The notes under the pieces: generated by a model
What the model was told of the DNA's origin: nothing
Databases searched by the model: none
Seen by the model: only the letters and a program-made list of their open reading frames with translations
Made by a program: the position numbers and the translations under genes
Assembly: GCA_023387245.1 (NCBI GenBank)
Contig: JAEWIH010000015.1
Location: 1 to 18,231, forward strand
Source of the DNA: Bacillota bacterium
Lineage (GTDB): Bacteria; Bacillota_I; Bacilli_A; Erysipelotrichales; Erysipelotrichaceae
Direction of reading: 5' to 3'
Length of the DNA stretch: 18,231 nucleotides
In this document: piece by piece, positions 6,680-14,683 of the stretch
Layout: every line of letters starts with the position of its first letter
Position numbering within the stretch: position 1 is the first letter of the stretch

Positions 6680-7339
6680 TTAATTCCTTGTTTGTGACTT
6701 CCGATATTGTTCAAGAACCACTGTCAAATCACGCTTTAATTTCAATATATTAAAATAGCCGCTATTTTTTAATTGTTGATTTAAATTTTGAGCACTCACT
6801 TCTAAATCTAAAGCAACTTCTTTTTGAACAATATTTTCCATATATCCATAATGAAGCACTAAATATTTCATTAAATCGTGTTGAGATTGACGCCATCTAG
6901 ATTCAACAAAATCAATTAAACCTAGCGTAGAATTAATCACTTTTTCCAAAGAACTTGGTTTTCCTAAAGATATTTGAATATGTGAATTACCATAGTCATT
7001 ATTATTTTCTAGTTGTTCAAGAGCATGAAAAGCATTTAATTTTCCATTTTCAACGACAACTAATGGATCTTGGTATCCCATTGACTCACAAAAACCAATT
7101 CCAAAATCTAAAACCAGGTCATCTAAACTATATTTCAATTTATCAATAATTTCAAAGACATAAATAGCTTTATGCAAAACAGCTTCAAAACTAGTATTAG
7201 AAGTACGTTTAAAACTTTCGCATAAATCTAGATGATATTTTTTATTTAAAGACATTAAAACTTGATCTATTTTTTTAGCATTTTTTTGATTATTGCTTAA
7301 ATTTTCACGGCCACGTACACACGCGCAAATAGCAAACAT
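6680..7339 (-). CDS. SatD-like protein
   Basis: A 219-residue soluble protein without membrane segments or signal peptide. The N-terminal two thirds match the layout I know for SatD-family proteins (named from the streptococcal sat acid-tolerance locus): MFAICACVRGREN in place of the usual first strand and RxS/N segment, a long helix KKIDQVLMSLNKKY, then SFEAVLHKAIYVFEIIDKLK and the LVLDFGIGF strand. The C-terminal 60 residues (MKYLVLHYGYMENIVQKEVA, then EVSAQNLNQQLKNSGYF) resemble a helix-turn-helix. A regulatory role is plausible but biochemical function is not established for the family. AAGGGTGAT precedes the ATG. It leads the SatD-like - MFS - histidine phosphatase operon from a good promoter at 7367-7396. 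The family call rests on pattern memory and is moderately sure. Confidence 0.6.
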   Translation of the reverse strand: MFAICACVRGRENLSNNQKNAKKIDQVLMSLNKKYHLDLCESFKRTSNTSFEAVLHKAIYVFEIIDKLKYSLDDLVLDFGIGFCESMGYQDPLVVVENGKLNAFHALEQLENNNDYGNSHIQISLGKPSSLEKVINSTLGLIDFVESRWRQSQHDLMKYLVLHYGYMENIVQKEVALDLEVSAQNLNQQLKNSGYFNILKLKRDLTVVLEQYRKSQTRN

Positions 7340-7366
7340 AATATCACCCTTTCCGATACATTATAT

Positions 7367-7396
7367 ATTATATCATTGAACAATATTTTATCACAA
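7367..7396 (-). promoter_or_regulatory. Sigma-A-type promoter for the SatD-like operon
   Basis: On the minus strand TTGTGA (7396-7391) and a perfect TATAAT (7372-7367) are 18 nt apart. Transcription would start near 7360, about 20 nt before the ATG and upstream of the AAGGGTGAT ribosome binding site. The rest of the 168-nt spacer up to 7507 is AT-rich; I see no convincing terminator for the IMPase-family gene in it. Confidence 0.6.
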
Positions 7397-7507
7397 TATC
7401 TTTTTAATAACATTCAAGTATTTAAACTATATTTTTCGCAATTTTTAACAATTAAATTTATTAATATTTATATAAAACATCAATTATTAATAGTTTCTTT
7501 TTTACAA

Positions 7508-8278
7508 TTAATCAATATTAATAAATTTAAGCAACTCAAACAATCCTAATTCAAAACATTCATCAAATATTTTTTGATTATTAAAAATAATGCAAGGACC
7601 ATCTTCATCATATCTTTTTTCACTACCATCGAATTTAACTATTTTCATACCCAATTCTTGACTAAAAATATGAAAAGCGGCCATATCCCATATTCCAGTT
7701 TTAGACGCTAAATAAATACCCGCCCTTCCTAATACAACATCTAATCCATCTAAACTAGCAGCACCGATATATCTTAAACCAAAACAATGTTTTTTAAAAA
7801 AAGCACACAATTCAAATAAAGATGGATCTAAATGTATTAAGCTATCTTTTAAACTTAATTGGTCACTTTTATCTATTAACATGTTATTAACACTAACTCC
7901 CTCACCCTTTTTAGCAACATATATATTTTGACTACATATATCAACAACAATTCCAACTTGACCAACACCTTTTTCATAATATGCTAGTAACATCCCAAAA
8001 CTGTGTTGCCTTTTAACAAAATTAGCAGTACCATCAATCGGATCAATAATCCAGACTGATTCTTGATACAAATTATTTAATGAATCGCTATCCTCTTCAC
8101 CAACTACTACACTATTAGGATATAATTCTTTAATATAATCAATTAAGATAGTCTGAACTTTTTTATCAACATTAGTAACTAAATCTTTATCATTACTTTT
8201 ATGTTCAACAGTTATTAGTTTTTCATTATTAATATCTTTTATAATATTTCTAATTTTATCAATTAAATTATTTAGCAT
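7508..8278 (-). CDS. Inositol monophosphatase family phosphatase
   Basis: This 256-residue protein belongs to the Mg2+-dependent, Li+-sensitive phosphatase superfamily that includes inositol monophosphatase and 3'(2'),5'-bisphosphate nucleotidase (CysQ). Metal-binding motifs are complete: VVGEEDSDS with GEE at 60-62, WIIDPIDGTANF with DPIDGT at 79-84, and GIWDMAAFH with WDMAA at 197-201. KDLVTNVDKK near 31-40 is the usual N-terminal lithium/metal-loop segment. Which phosphoester it hydrolyses (inositol phosphate, PAP or another sugar phosphate) cannot be told. AGAGGTG precedes the ATG. It is a single minus-strand gene diverging from the V-ATPase operon, so the 110-nt spacer carries promoters for both directions. 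Confidence 0.92.
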   Translation of the reverse strand: MLNNLIDKIRNIIKDINNEKLITVEHKSNDKDLVTNVDKKVQTILIDYIKELYPNSVVVGEEDSDSLNNLYQESVWIIDPIDGTANFVKRQHSFGMLLAYYEKGVGQVGIVVDICSQNIYVAKKGEGVSVNNMLIDKSDQLSLKDSLIHLDPSLFELCAFFKKHCFGLRYIGAASLDGLDVVLGRAGIYLASKTGIWDMAAFHIFSQELGMKIVKFDGSEKRYDEDGPCIIFNNQKIFDECFELGLFELLKFINID

Positions 8279-8295
8279 AAAAACACCTCTTTTTA

Positions 8296-8315
8296 ATTAT
8301 AACACTATCATTATA
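8296..8315 (-). promoter_or_regulatory. Candidate -10 boxes for the IMPase-family gene
   Basis: Two perfect TATAAT hexamers occur on the minus strand, at 8301-8296 and 8315-8310. The second leaves room for a short leader containing the AGAGGTG site; the first would start transcription almost at that site. Neither has a clear -35, so which is used is open. Confidence 0.4.
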
Positions 8316-8334
8316 ATAAATTATTTAAAAAAAC

Positions 8335-8363
8335 TGTTTTTAAATACTGAATAGTAGTATAAT
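8335..8363 (+). promoter_or_regulatory. Promoter of the V-ATPase operon
   Basis: A perfect TATAAT at 8358-8363 would start transcription near 8370, 19 nt before the GTG start of ntpF. The hexamer at the 17-nt spacing (TGTTTT, 8335-8340) is a poor -35. No other promoter-like element or leader hairpin is visible in the short 5' region, and none is obvious between the nine genes. Confidence 0.5.
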
Positions 8364-8388
8364 AATTTAGTTAGAAAGAAGGTGTCGT

Positions 8389-8700
8389 GTGGAAAAAAAC
8401 ATTTTATCTGTTATTGAAGCCGATTTAAATGCTCAAATACAACTTCAAGAAATTGATTTAATCAAAGAAGAAACCAAACAAAAATTGGATAATGATATTA
8501 ATCAAATTAAAGAAGAAATGTGGAATAAAGCACTAGTTGATGTTTCAAATAAGAAAAAAGAATTATTAAGCAAGCTTAATAATCTCCAATCACAACAACA
8601 GATTGTTTTAGAAAAAAATAAACAAAAATTAATTAGTAAGTTTGATCAACAAAAAAATAACTTGAAACAAAAAATATTAGAAAATATTACTGGTATTTAA
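8389..8700 (+). CDS. ntpF: V/A-type ATPase peripheral stalk subunit G (NtpF-like)
   Basis: The product is a 103-residue, highly charged, almost wholly helical protein rich in Lys, Glu and Gln (for example NQIKEEMWNKALVDVSNKKK), with no hydrophobic segment. This is what the G/H peripheral-stalk subunit looks like; it pairs as a coiled coil with subunit E to hold the catalytic head still against rotation, usually in two copies per enzyme. Sequence identity in this family is low, so the call rests on size, coiled-coil character and first position in an otherwise complete operon, as ntpF holds in Enterococcus hirae. Translation starts at GTG (8389), with AAGGTG four bases upstream. The next gene, ntpC, begins one base after its TAA. 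Confidence 0.8.
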   Translation: MEKNILSVIEADLNAQIQLQEIDLIKEETKQKLDNDINQIKEEMWNKALVDVSNKKKELLSKLNNLQSQQQIVLEKNKQKLISKFDQQKNNLKQKILENITGI

Positions 8701-8701
8701 T

Positions 8702-9733
8702 ATGGGCAATAGCGAATTTGCGATTATTACAAAAATAAAAGCTATGTTAGCTAATAAATTGAGTAATAGTGAATTAAATCAATTAGCTAATTTCGCTACA
8801 ATTGAACAAATTGCGGGGTTTTTAAAAAGACATCCGCACTATCAAGTTATTTTAGGTGATATTAATGAACGATCGATTAGTAGAGGATATTTAGAAATAT
8901 TAGTAAGAAGTATTTATAATTATGATTTATCTAAGCTTTTAAGATATAGCCAAAAACAATTACATCATTTTCATCTTTATGGCATTTTAAAAATAGAAAT
9001 GAATCAAATTTTATTATGTATCGAAAATTTAAGCGACCAGCTCAATTTAGAACATCTTAAAAATATTCCTTATTATTTAAATAATTATTTTAGTTATGAT
9101 ATAGGTGAATTATTACACGTAACAAATCGTGAAGAATTACTAAAAGTTATTAAAAAATCATTTTATTATCCAATATTAGCTAAACTTTATAAAGATAATC
9201 CTTTAGCCGATTATGTTCAATGTGAAATTGCTTTTGAAAAAGCATATTATGAAAAAATTCATTTTTTAATTAATCAAGAATTTAGTGCTACTTCTAAAAA
9301 ACTACTCAATGATTATTTATCTGAAGTACTAGATATGAAATTGTTAATTAGAATCTATCGTTTAAAAAAATATTATGAATTATCACCAGAAGCTATAAAG
9401 GTTTTTTTAAATATTAATCCAAATAAAATAAAAAAAGATCAGCTTATAGAAATGATTGAACAGCCAGTTGATCAATTTTATACTTCTATATTACAAACAA
9501 AATATGGTGAATATTTTAAAGGTTACCAAAATTATGTATATATAGAACAAATTGTTGAAAATTTACAATTACATAAAGCAAAAAAATTACTAAATCAATC
9601 TATGGATCCACAATTATCACTATTTGCCTATATGATTATTTCAGAAATTGAAATTAATAACCTTATAAAAATTATTGAGGGTGTTTCATATCATCAAGAT
9701 AATAGTGAAATTGCTAGAATGTTAGTTTACTAG
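8702..9733 (+). CDS. ntpC: V/A-type ATPase subunit C (d-type central-stalk adaptor)
   Basis: Subunit C (called d in eukaryotes) is the funnel-shaped socket that links the central rotor shaft (D/G) to the membrane c-ring. The 343-residue length and all-helical sequence fit. The N-terminus, with EFAIITKIKAMLANKLS, resembles the family's usual opening (a Tyr/Phe-Ala segment followed by an RI/K-x-x-MKSKLL-type helix), and the internal repeat-like blocks (GYLEILVRSIYNYDLSKLLR; DYLSEVLDMKLLIRIYRLKK) match its three-fold helical layout. The ATG lies one base after the ntpF stop (TAATATG) and no Shine-Dalgarno sequence precedes it, so translation probably depends on re-initiation. It ends with TAG. 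In E. hirae ntpC comes after ntpE; here it is moved to second position. Confidence 0.88.
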   Translation: MGNSEFAIITKIKAMLANKLSNSELNQLANFATIEQIAGFLKRHPHYQVILGDINERSISRGYLEILVRSIYNYDLSKLLRYSQKQLHHFHLYGILKIEMNQILLCIENLSDQLNLEHLKNIPYYLNNYFSYDIGELLHVTNREELLKVIKKSFYYPILAKLYKDNPLADYVQCEIAFEKAYYEKIHFLINQEFSATSKKLLNDYLSEVLDMKLLIRIYRLKKYYELSPEAIKVFLNINPNKIKKDQLIEMIEQPVDQFYTSILQTKYGEYFKGYQNYVYIEQIVENLQLHKAKKLLNQSMDPQLSLFAYMIISEIEINNLIKIIEGVSYHQDNSEIARMLVY

Positions 9734-9750
9734 AAAGGAGATTTTGAAAT

Positions 9751-11586
9751 ATGGCTATTGAAAAAATGACATTTGTTACTTTAAGAGGTAGTGCCACTAA
9801 TATTGAACAAATTATTCCATATGCATTTAAATCACCCTATTTTCATCCCGAATTAGCCACAAATATTATTAATAGTAATAATAATCTAAAACAAATGGAT
9901 GCTGATGGTGATTATGAACAGTATTTAAGGCAAATTGAAGTATTATCTAAAGCTCTTCATTGTCATCTTGAAGGAGTTTATGATAATAAAACTACTTTCT
10001 CTAAACAAGAAATAGAAAAATATATTAATGACGCAACTAATAAATATCAACATTTGTCTCAACAAATAAATTTACTAGCAAAATTAACCGAAGAAGATGT
10101 TAAAGCTATTTCGATGCTAAAAAGCTTTGATTTAAAAAAATTACATCAATTAAAATTTAGTGCCATCTTCTTTGGACGAATGCCGATTACTTCATTTGAT
10201 AAATTAGTAAATTTAAGTGTATCCGATTTAACCTTTGATATTATTACCAAAAATAAACATGATATTTGGTTATTAATTGCGGTTGAAAAAAGTGAAGAAG
10301 ATCAAGAACGTGCTATTTTAAAATCATTATATTTTGAAGAATTATTTATTCCCGAATTTGATGAAAAAGAAGTATTAGCTGCTTGTGAATTGGGATTATC
10401 AAAAATTTATGGCTTTGTTGCTTATAAAGCCAAAATTCAAAAACTACACCAATATATTGCGATTGATGATGATAAATTAGTAATTGCTGGTTTTGTCTCA
10501 ACTCGTAATTTAAAACAATTTAAAACCGGATTTGGGCCAATTCAAGATGTCAGAATTAGCGAAGAAGATGCTAATAACCAATCAAATTTGGTACCACCTA
10601 CTTTATTAAGAAACAACTTCTTTTCCAAACCATTTGAAATGTTTGTTAATATGTATAGTTTACCAAGTTATGGTGATTTAGATCCCACTTTCTTTTTCTC
10701 TATAACTTATTGCTTATTATTTGGAATTATGTTTGGTGATGTCGGACAAGGATTAGTCTTAATGTCGCTAGGATTTATTTTAAGTTTGAAAAAACCTAAT
10801 TTCCAATTATTTAAAATAATGACTCGCTTAGGTTTTTTTGCTACAATATTCGGATTTGTATTTGGATCTGTTTTTGGAAACGAAGAAATATTAGCAGAAA
10901 TGTTCAAAAATACTAATATTCCCCTTCCAATCCATGTAATGAATAGAGAAGTTACAATGCCACTATTATTAACTACTTTAGCTATTGGTGCTATTTTGAT
11001 TATGACTTCGATGTTAATAAACATTATTAATCAATTACGCAAAAAAAATTATGCTCAAGCATTAATATCACCAAATGGTATATGTGGTTTCTTAATTTAT
11101 ACTACCGGGATTGTAGGCTTTAGTTTATTACTACTTAAAAATATTAATATTTTTAATCCTTTTACTTTAATTGGACTAATTATTATTCCCGCAATACTAT
11201 TATTATTTATGCATCCAGTCCAAAATTTTATAAACAAAATGAAAATTAAGCCTCATGATGGTTGGGCTAATTATTTAGTAGAAAGTTTTTTTGAATGTTT
11301 TGAAATTGCTTTATCATTTGTTTCTAACACTTTATCGTTTATGCGTGTTGGTGGTTTTATTTTTAGTCATACCGGATTAATGATGGTTGTTTACATATTA
11401 AAAGATATGACACAAGGTTCAGAATTAATTGTACTAATTTTAGGAAACATTTTTGTTATGGCATTAGAAGGCTTAATTGTTGGTATTCAAACTTTGAGAT
11501 TGGAATATTATGAAATGTTTTCTAGATATTATAGCGGTAATGGCAGACCGTTTCAAAATGTTATTTTAGAAAATACAAATCAATAA
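9751..11586 (+). CDS. ntpI: V/A-type ATPase subunit I (a subunit, stator)
   Basis: The a-subunit provides the half-channels through which the ion reaches and leaves the rotor ring. The 611-residue protein has the two expected parts: a soluble N-terminal arm (about 1-310, helical, binding the peripheral stalks) and a C-terminal membrane domain of about eight helices beginning near SLPSYGDLDPTFFFSITYCL. Family hallmarks are FGIMFGDVGQGL, ESFFECFEIALSFVSNTLSF with FMRVGGF, and the last helix EGLIVGIQTLRLEYYEMFSR. R583 in that helix corresponds to the essential Arg (yeast Vph1 R735) that interacts with the rotor carboxylate. The C-terminus YYSGNGRPFQNV is also typical. AAAGGAG precedes the ATG with somewhat long spacing. 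Length is slightly short of the E. hirae protein but the domain set is complete. Confidence 0.96.
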   Translation: MAIEKMTFVTLRGSATNIEQIIPYAFKSPYFHPELATNIINSNNNLKQMDADGDYEQYLRQIEVLSKALHCHLEGVYDNKTTFSKQEIEKYINDATNKYQHLSQQINLLAKLTEEDVKAISMLKSFDLKKLHQLKFSAIFFGRMPITSFDKLVNLSVSDLTFDIITKNKHDIWLLIAVEKSEEDQERAILKSLYFEELFIPEFDEKEVLAACELGLSKIYGFVAYKAKIQKLHQYIAIDDDKLVIAGFVSTRNLKQFKTGFGPIQDVRISEEDANNQSNLVPPTLLRNNFFSKPFEMFVNMYSLPSYGDLDPTFFFSITYCLLFGIMFGDVGQGLVLMSLGFILSLKKPNFQLFKIMTRLGFFATIFGFVFGSVFGNEEILAEMFKNTNIPLPIHVMNREVTMPLLLTTLAIGAILIMTSMLINIINQLRKKNYAQALISPNGICGFLIYTTGIVGFSLLLLKNINIFNPFTLIGLIIIPAILLLFMHPVQNFINKMKIKPHDGWANYLVESFFECFEIALSFVSNTLSFMRVGGFIFSHTGLMMVVYILKDMTQGSELIVLILGNIFVMALEGLIVGIQTLRLEYYEMFSRYYSGNGRPFQNVILENTNQ

Positions 11587-11606
11587 TTTTTAGGAGGACT
11601 TTTTAT

Positions 11607-12038
11607 ATGTTATTTGATATTTTTCTACCATTATTTTTAGTAGTAACATTATGCTTTATTGCATATTGGGCTATTCAATATAAATTAACAAAAGAAAATG
11701 CGAAATTACGTGTTTATATTCAAATCGCAACTTTTATCTTTATATTTTTTGGAGTACTATTTTACCAAGGTATGACTGCAGTTTCGGCCTTAGAAGAAGC
11801 AACTAATTCCATTAATGGCACATTGGCACAAGGATTAGGATTTTTAGGAGCTGCTCTAGTTACTGGTTTTGCTTGTTTAGGCGCAGGTTTAGCTGTTGGT
11901 TCTGCTGCCCCTGCCGCAATCGGCGCAATTAGTGAAAATCCACAAAACTTTGGTAAAGCTATGATCTTTGTCGTTTTAGGTGAAGGTGTTGCTATCTATG
12001 GTTTGTTAATGTCTATATTAATAATGAATAAATTATAA
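11607..12038 (+). CDS. ntpK: V/A-type ATPase subunit K (membrane rotor c subunit)
   Basis: This is the proteolipid that forms the membrane rotor ring. The C-terminal 73 residues are a clear c-subunit hairpin: GLGFLGAALVTGFACLGAGL, the polar loop AISENPQNFGKA, and FVVLGEGVAIYGLLMSIL with the ion-binding carboxylate at E126. Residues 1-60 add two further hydrophobic helices (about 5-25 and 39-56) that do not repeat the c-hairpin sequence, so unlike E. hirae NtpK (two c-hairpins) this version has one recognisable hairpin and a different N-terminal pair; similar 140-160-residue c subunits occur in other anaerobic Bacillota. The residue after E126 is Gly, and TM3 has no Gln. The ATG has the strong site TTAGGAGGAC, fitting a subunit needed in about ten copies. 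Confidence 0.93.
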   Translation: MLFDIFLPLFLVVTLCFIAYWAIQYKLTKENAKLRVYIQIATFIFIFFGVLFYQGMTAVSALEEATNSINGTLAQGLGFLGAALVTGFACLGAGLAVGSAAPAAIGAISENPQNFGKAMIFVVLGEGVAIYGLLMSILIMNKL

Positions 12039-12039
12039 T

Positions 12040-12348
12040 ATGCAATTTTATTTATTATCAGACAATCAAGATACATTGTTAGGCTTAAGACTTAGTGGTA
12101 TTGATGGTTGTGTAATTGAAAATATTGAACAACTAAAGGCTAAGATCAATAGTCTAATTAAAAATCCAGAGATAGCCATCGTATTATTAACTCCAAATAT
12201 TATGAATTTAGATAGCGAATTTATTTATGATTTAAAATTAAAATTATCAAAACCAATTATTATTGAAATTCCTGATCATAATCTTAATGTTAATGTTACT
12301 AATACTATCGAAAACTATATTTCAATGTCTCTTGGAATTAAATTATAG
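12040..12348 (+). CDS. ntpG: V/A-type ATPase subunit F (NtpG, central stalk)
   Basis: Subunit F binds the rotor shaft D and modulates coupling; one copy is present per enzyme. The 102-residue protein begins MQFYLLSDNQDTLLGLRLSG, closely matching the family opening (hydrophobic strand, D-x-x-T-x-x-G-F/L-R-L-A/S-G-I), then has the paired strand/helix pattern IAIVLLTPNIM and KPIIIEIPDHN of its Rossmann-like fold, and a C-terminal helix. This fixes the start. The ATG lies one base after the ntpK stop (TAATATG) and no Shine-Dalgarno sequence is visible, so re-initiation after ntpK is likely. Position between ntpK and ntpE differs from E. hirae, where ntpG follows ntpC. Confidence 0.9.
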   Translation: MQFYLLSDNQDTLLGLRLSGIDGCVIENIEQLKAKINSLIKNPEIAIVLLTPNIMNLDSEFIYDLKLKLSKPIIIEIPDHNLNVNVTNTIENYISMSLGIKL

Positions 12349-12357
12349 GAGGTTTTT

Positions 12358-12921
12358 ATGCAACCAGAATTAGTTGAAAAAATTAATGAGATTGTTAACA
12401 AAACGATTGATGATCAAAAAAAACGATTATTATTAAATAATCAAGTTGCTTTAAATAACTTCAAAAACCAATTAAATGATGAAATTAAACGTTATAAACA
12501 TAAAGAACTTTATGAATTAGAACATCAAGTAAATTTATTTGAAACTTCTAGTCATTGGCAATTAAAACGTTCGCTTCTAATTATGCGTCAACAATTAATT
12601 GAACAATTATTTTCTGAAATTAAAATTAGTATTAATGATTTTAAAAACAGTGAACATTATGTAACATGGTTAAAAAATAAAATTGAAAATTTTGATTTAG
12701 ATAAAGCACACATCCAATGTCATGCTAATGATATAAATTTATTAAAATCTATATTTAATACAAATAATGTTAGTGAAAATAACCAAATTCAAATCGGCGG
12801 TTTTTATCTTCATTTAAATAATGATAATTATTTATATGATTTTAGTCTAGACACTCTATTACAACAACAAGTAGATTGGCTATATCAAAATGCAGATTTA
12901 GAAATTGAAATGGAGGAATAA
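12358..12921 (+). CDS. ntpE: V/A-type ATPase peripheral stalk subunit E
   Basis: Subunit E forms the long coiled-coil peripheral stalk with NtpF, with a small globular C-terminal domain that grips the top of the A/B head. The 187-residue protein has the expected shape: a charged helix for roughly 1-105 (DDQKKRLLLNNQVALNNFKN, HKELYELEHQVNLFE, then LKRSLLIMRQQLIEQLFSEI, the most conserved part), followed by an alpha/beta C-terminal part with the glycine turn QIGGFYLHLNND, equivalent to the family's GGV/L strand. AGGAGGT sits 5 bases before the ATG, a strong site suited to a two-copy subunit. Sequence similarity in this family is weak, but order, size and the GG motif make the call secure. Confidence 0.88.
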   Translation: MQPELVEKINEIVNKTIDDQKKRLLLNNQVALNNFKNQLNDEIKRYKHKELYELEHQVNLFETSSHWQLKRSLLIMRQQLIEQLFSEIKISINDFKNSEHYVTWLKNKIENFDLDKAHIQCHANDINLLKSIFNTNNVSENNQIQIGGFYLHLNNDNYLYDFSLDTLLQQQVDWLYQNADLEIEMEE

Positions 12922-12923
12922 AG

Positions 12924-14672
12924 ATGACAAATTATATTAGTTGGATTAATGGTCCCGTAATTCGAGTTGTTAATAATTCCAATCTAAAAATGCAAGAAAT
13001 GGTTTATGTCGGACCTAATCGTTTAATGGGTGAAGTTATCGGTATTGAAGAAAACAATTGTATTATCCAAGTATATGAATCAACTACCGGTTTAAAAATT
13101 AATGATGAAGTTATTGGTTCTAATGACTTATTATCAGTAACATTAGGACCAGGATTATTAGAAAATATATATGACGGTATTCAAAGACCATTAGCTAAAA
13201 TGTTTGATGATACCGGTGCTTTTATCGGCCAAGGAAACAATTATAGTCCATTAGACTATAGTCAACTATTTGAATTTACATTTAGTATTAAAGTAAATGA
13301 TATATTAAAACGCGGCCAAGAATTTGCGACTACACCAGAAAATGAACACATATTACATCGTTGTTTATTTAGCGGCCAAGATAATGAAGTTGTTATCGAG
13401 ATTAAACCTAATGGTAAATATCATGTCAATGATAAAGTATTAAAAACTAAAGACATTTATGGCAATATTCATGAATACGATTTTTGTCAAAGATGGCCTA
13501 TCAGAATTCCTAGACCATTAAAAAATCGCCAATCATTAACAATACCTTTAATTACTGGTCAAAGAGTTATTGATACTTTATTTCCGATTGCTAAAGGTGG
13601 TGCTTCAGCTATTCCTGGCGGATTTGGGGCTGGTAAAACAATGTTACAACATCAATTAGCTAAATATTGCGATGCCGATATTATCGTTTATGTAGGTTGT
13701 GGTGAGCGTGGTAATGAAATGACTCAAGTACTTAAAGAATTTGGAGAATTAATTGATCCGCGTACTAATCAACCACTAACAAAGAGAACTATTTTAATTG
13801 CGAATACTTCAAATATGCCAGTAGCTGCCCGTGAAGCTAGTATTTATACTGGTATTAGTTTTGCTGAATATTATCGTGATATGGGTTATCATGTAGCTTT
13901 AATGGCCGATTCTACTTCTCGATGGGCTGAAGCCTTACGAGAAATATCAGGACGTTTAGAAGAAATGCCAGCCGAAGAAGGTTTTCCTGCCTATTTACCA
14001 TCAAGACTAGCTGCTTTTTATGAAAGAAGTGGCTATGGTACTACTTTCTGTAATAGAGAAGGATCAGTTACTTTAATCGGAGCCGTTTCGCCTGCTGGTG
14101 GTGATTTTAGTGAACCGGTTACACAAAATACGAAACGATTTGTTCGCTCTTTTTGGGCATTAGATAAATCTCTAGCCTATTCACGGCATTTCCCTTCAGT
14201 TAATTGGAATCAAAGTTATAGTGAATATTTACCAGATTTAACTAATTATTATAGTAAAGAAGTTGATCCCGATTTTATTAGACTACGAAATGAAATTGTT
14301 GATATTTTAAATGAAGAAACTCGTTTAAATGAAATTGTAAAACTAATCGGAATGGATGTTTTGCCTGATGACCAAAAAGCTATTATTGAAATTAGTAAAG
14401 TAATTCGTGTCGGTTACTTACAACAAAATGCTTATCATCCAATTGATACTTATATACCACTTAAAAAACAGTATATTATGCTTCAAATTATTAATTATTT
14501 ATATCAAGAAACTATTAATTTAATTAAACATCATAGAACAATTAATAGTATTATTAAAACTAATATTTTTGATGATGTTATTAAGATGAAATACGAAATT
14601 AAAAATGATGATGAACAAGCATTTAGTCATTATCGTCAAAAAATCGATCATGCTTTAGGAAGTGTATTATAG
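12924..14672 (+). CDS. ntpA: V/A-type ATPase catalytic subunit A
   Basis: Subunit A holds the catalytic nucleotide site; three copies alternate with B in the head. The 582-residue protein has the beta-barrel start ([12 protein letters not shown]), the A-specific non-homologous insert, and the P-loop GGFGAGKT at 232-239. GCGERGNEM (with E261-R262, general-base region), [20 protein letters not shown] and [20 protein letters not shown] follow as expected, and [17 protein letters not shown] is the A-type nucleotide-loop region. All catalytic residues are intact. GGAGGAATAAAG precedes the ATG, overlapping the 3' end of ntpE (2-nt gap between genes). It ends in TAG, 11 nt before ntpB. Confidence 0.98.
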   Translation: MTNYISWINGPVIRVVNNSNLKMQEMVYVGPNRLMGEVIGIEENNCIIQVYESTTGLKINDEVIGSNDLLSVTLGPGLLENIYDGIQRPLAKMFDDTGAFIGQGNNYSPLDYSQLFEFTFSIKVNDILKRGQEFATTPENEHILHRCLFSGQDNEVVIEIKPNGKYHVNDKVLKTKDIYGNIHEYDFCQRWPIRIPRPLKNRQSLTIPLITGQRVIDTLFPIAKGGASAIPGGFGAGKTMLQHQLAKYCDADIIVYVGCGERGNEMTQVLKEFGELIDPRTNQPLTKRTILIANTSNMPVAAREASIYTGISFAEYYRDMGYHVALMADSTSRWAEALREISGRLEEMPAEEGFPAYLPSRLAAFYERSGYGTTFCNREGSVTLIGAVSPAGGDFSEPVTQNTKRFVRSFWALDKSLAYSRHFPSVNWNQSYSEYLPDLTNYYSKEVDPDFIRLRNEIVDILNEETRLNEIVKLIGMDVLPDDQKAIIEISKVIRVGYLQQNAYHPIDTYIPLKKQYIMLQIINYLYQETINLIKHHRTINSIIKTNIFDDVIKMKYEIKNDDEQAFSHYRQKIDHALGSVL

Positions 14673-14683
14673 GAGGTTGACTT

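Noticed and set aside
10707..11024. 105-codon minus-strand frame inside ntpI
   Set aside because: Antisense to conserved membrane helices of subunit I; no ribosome binding site.
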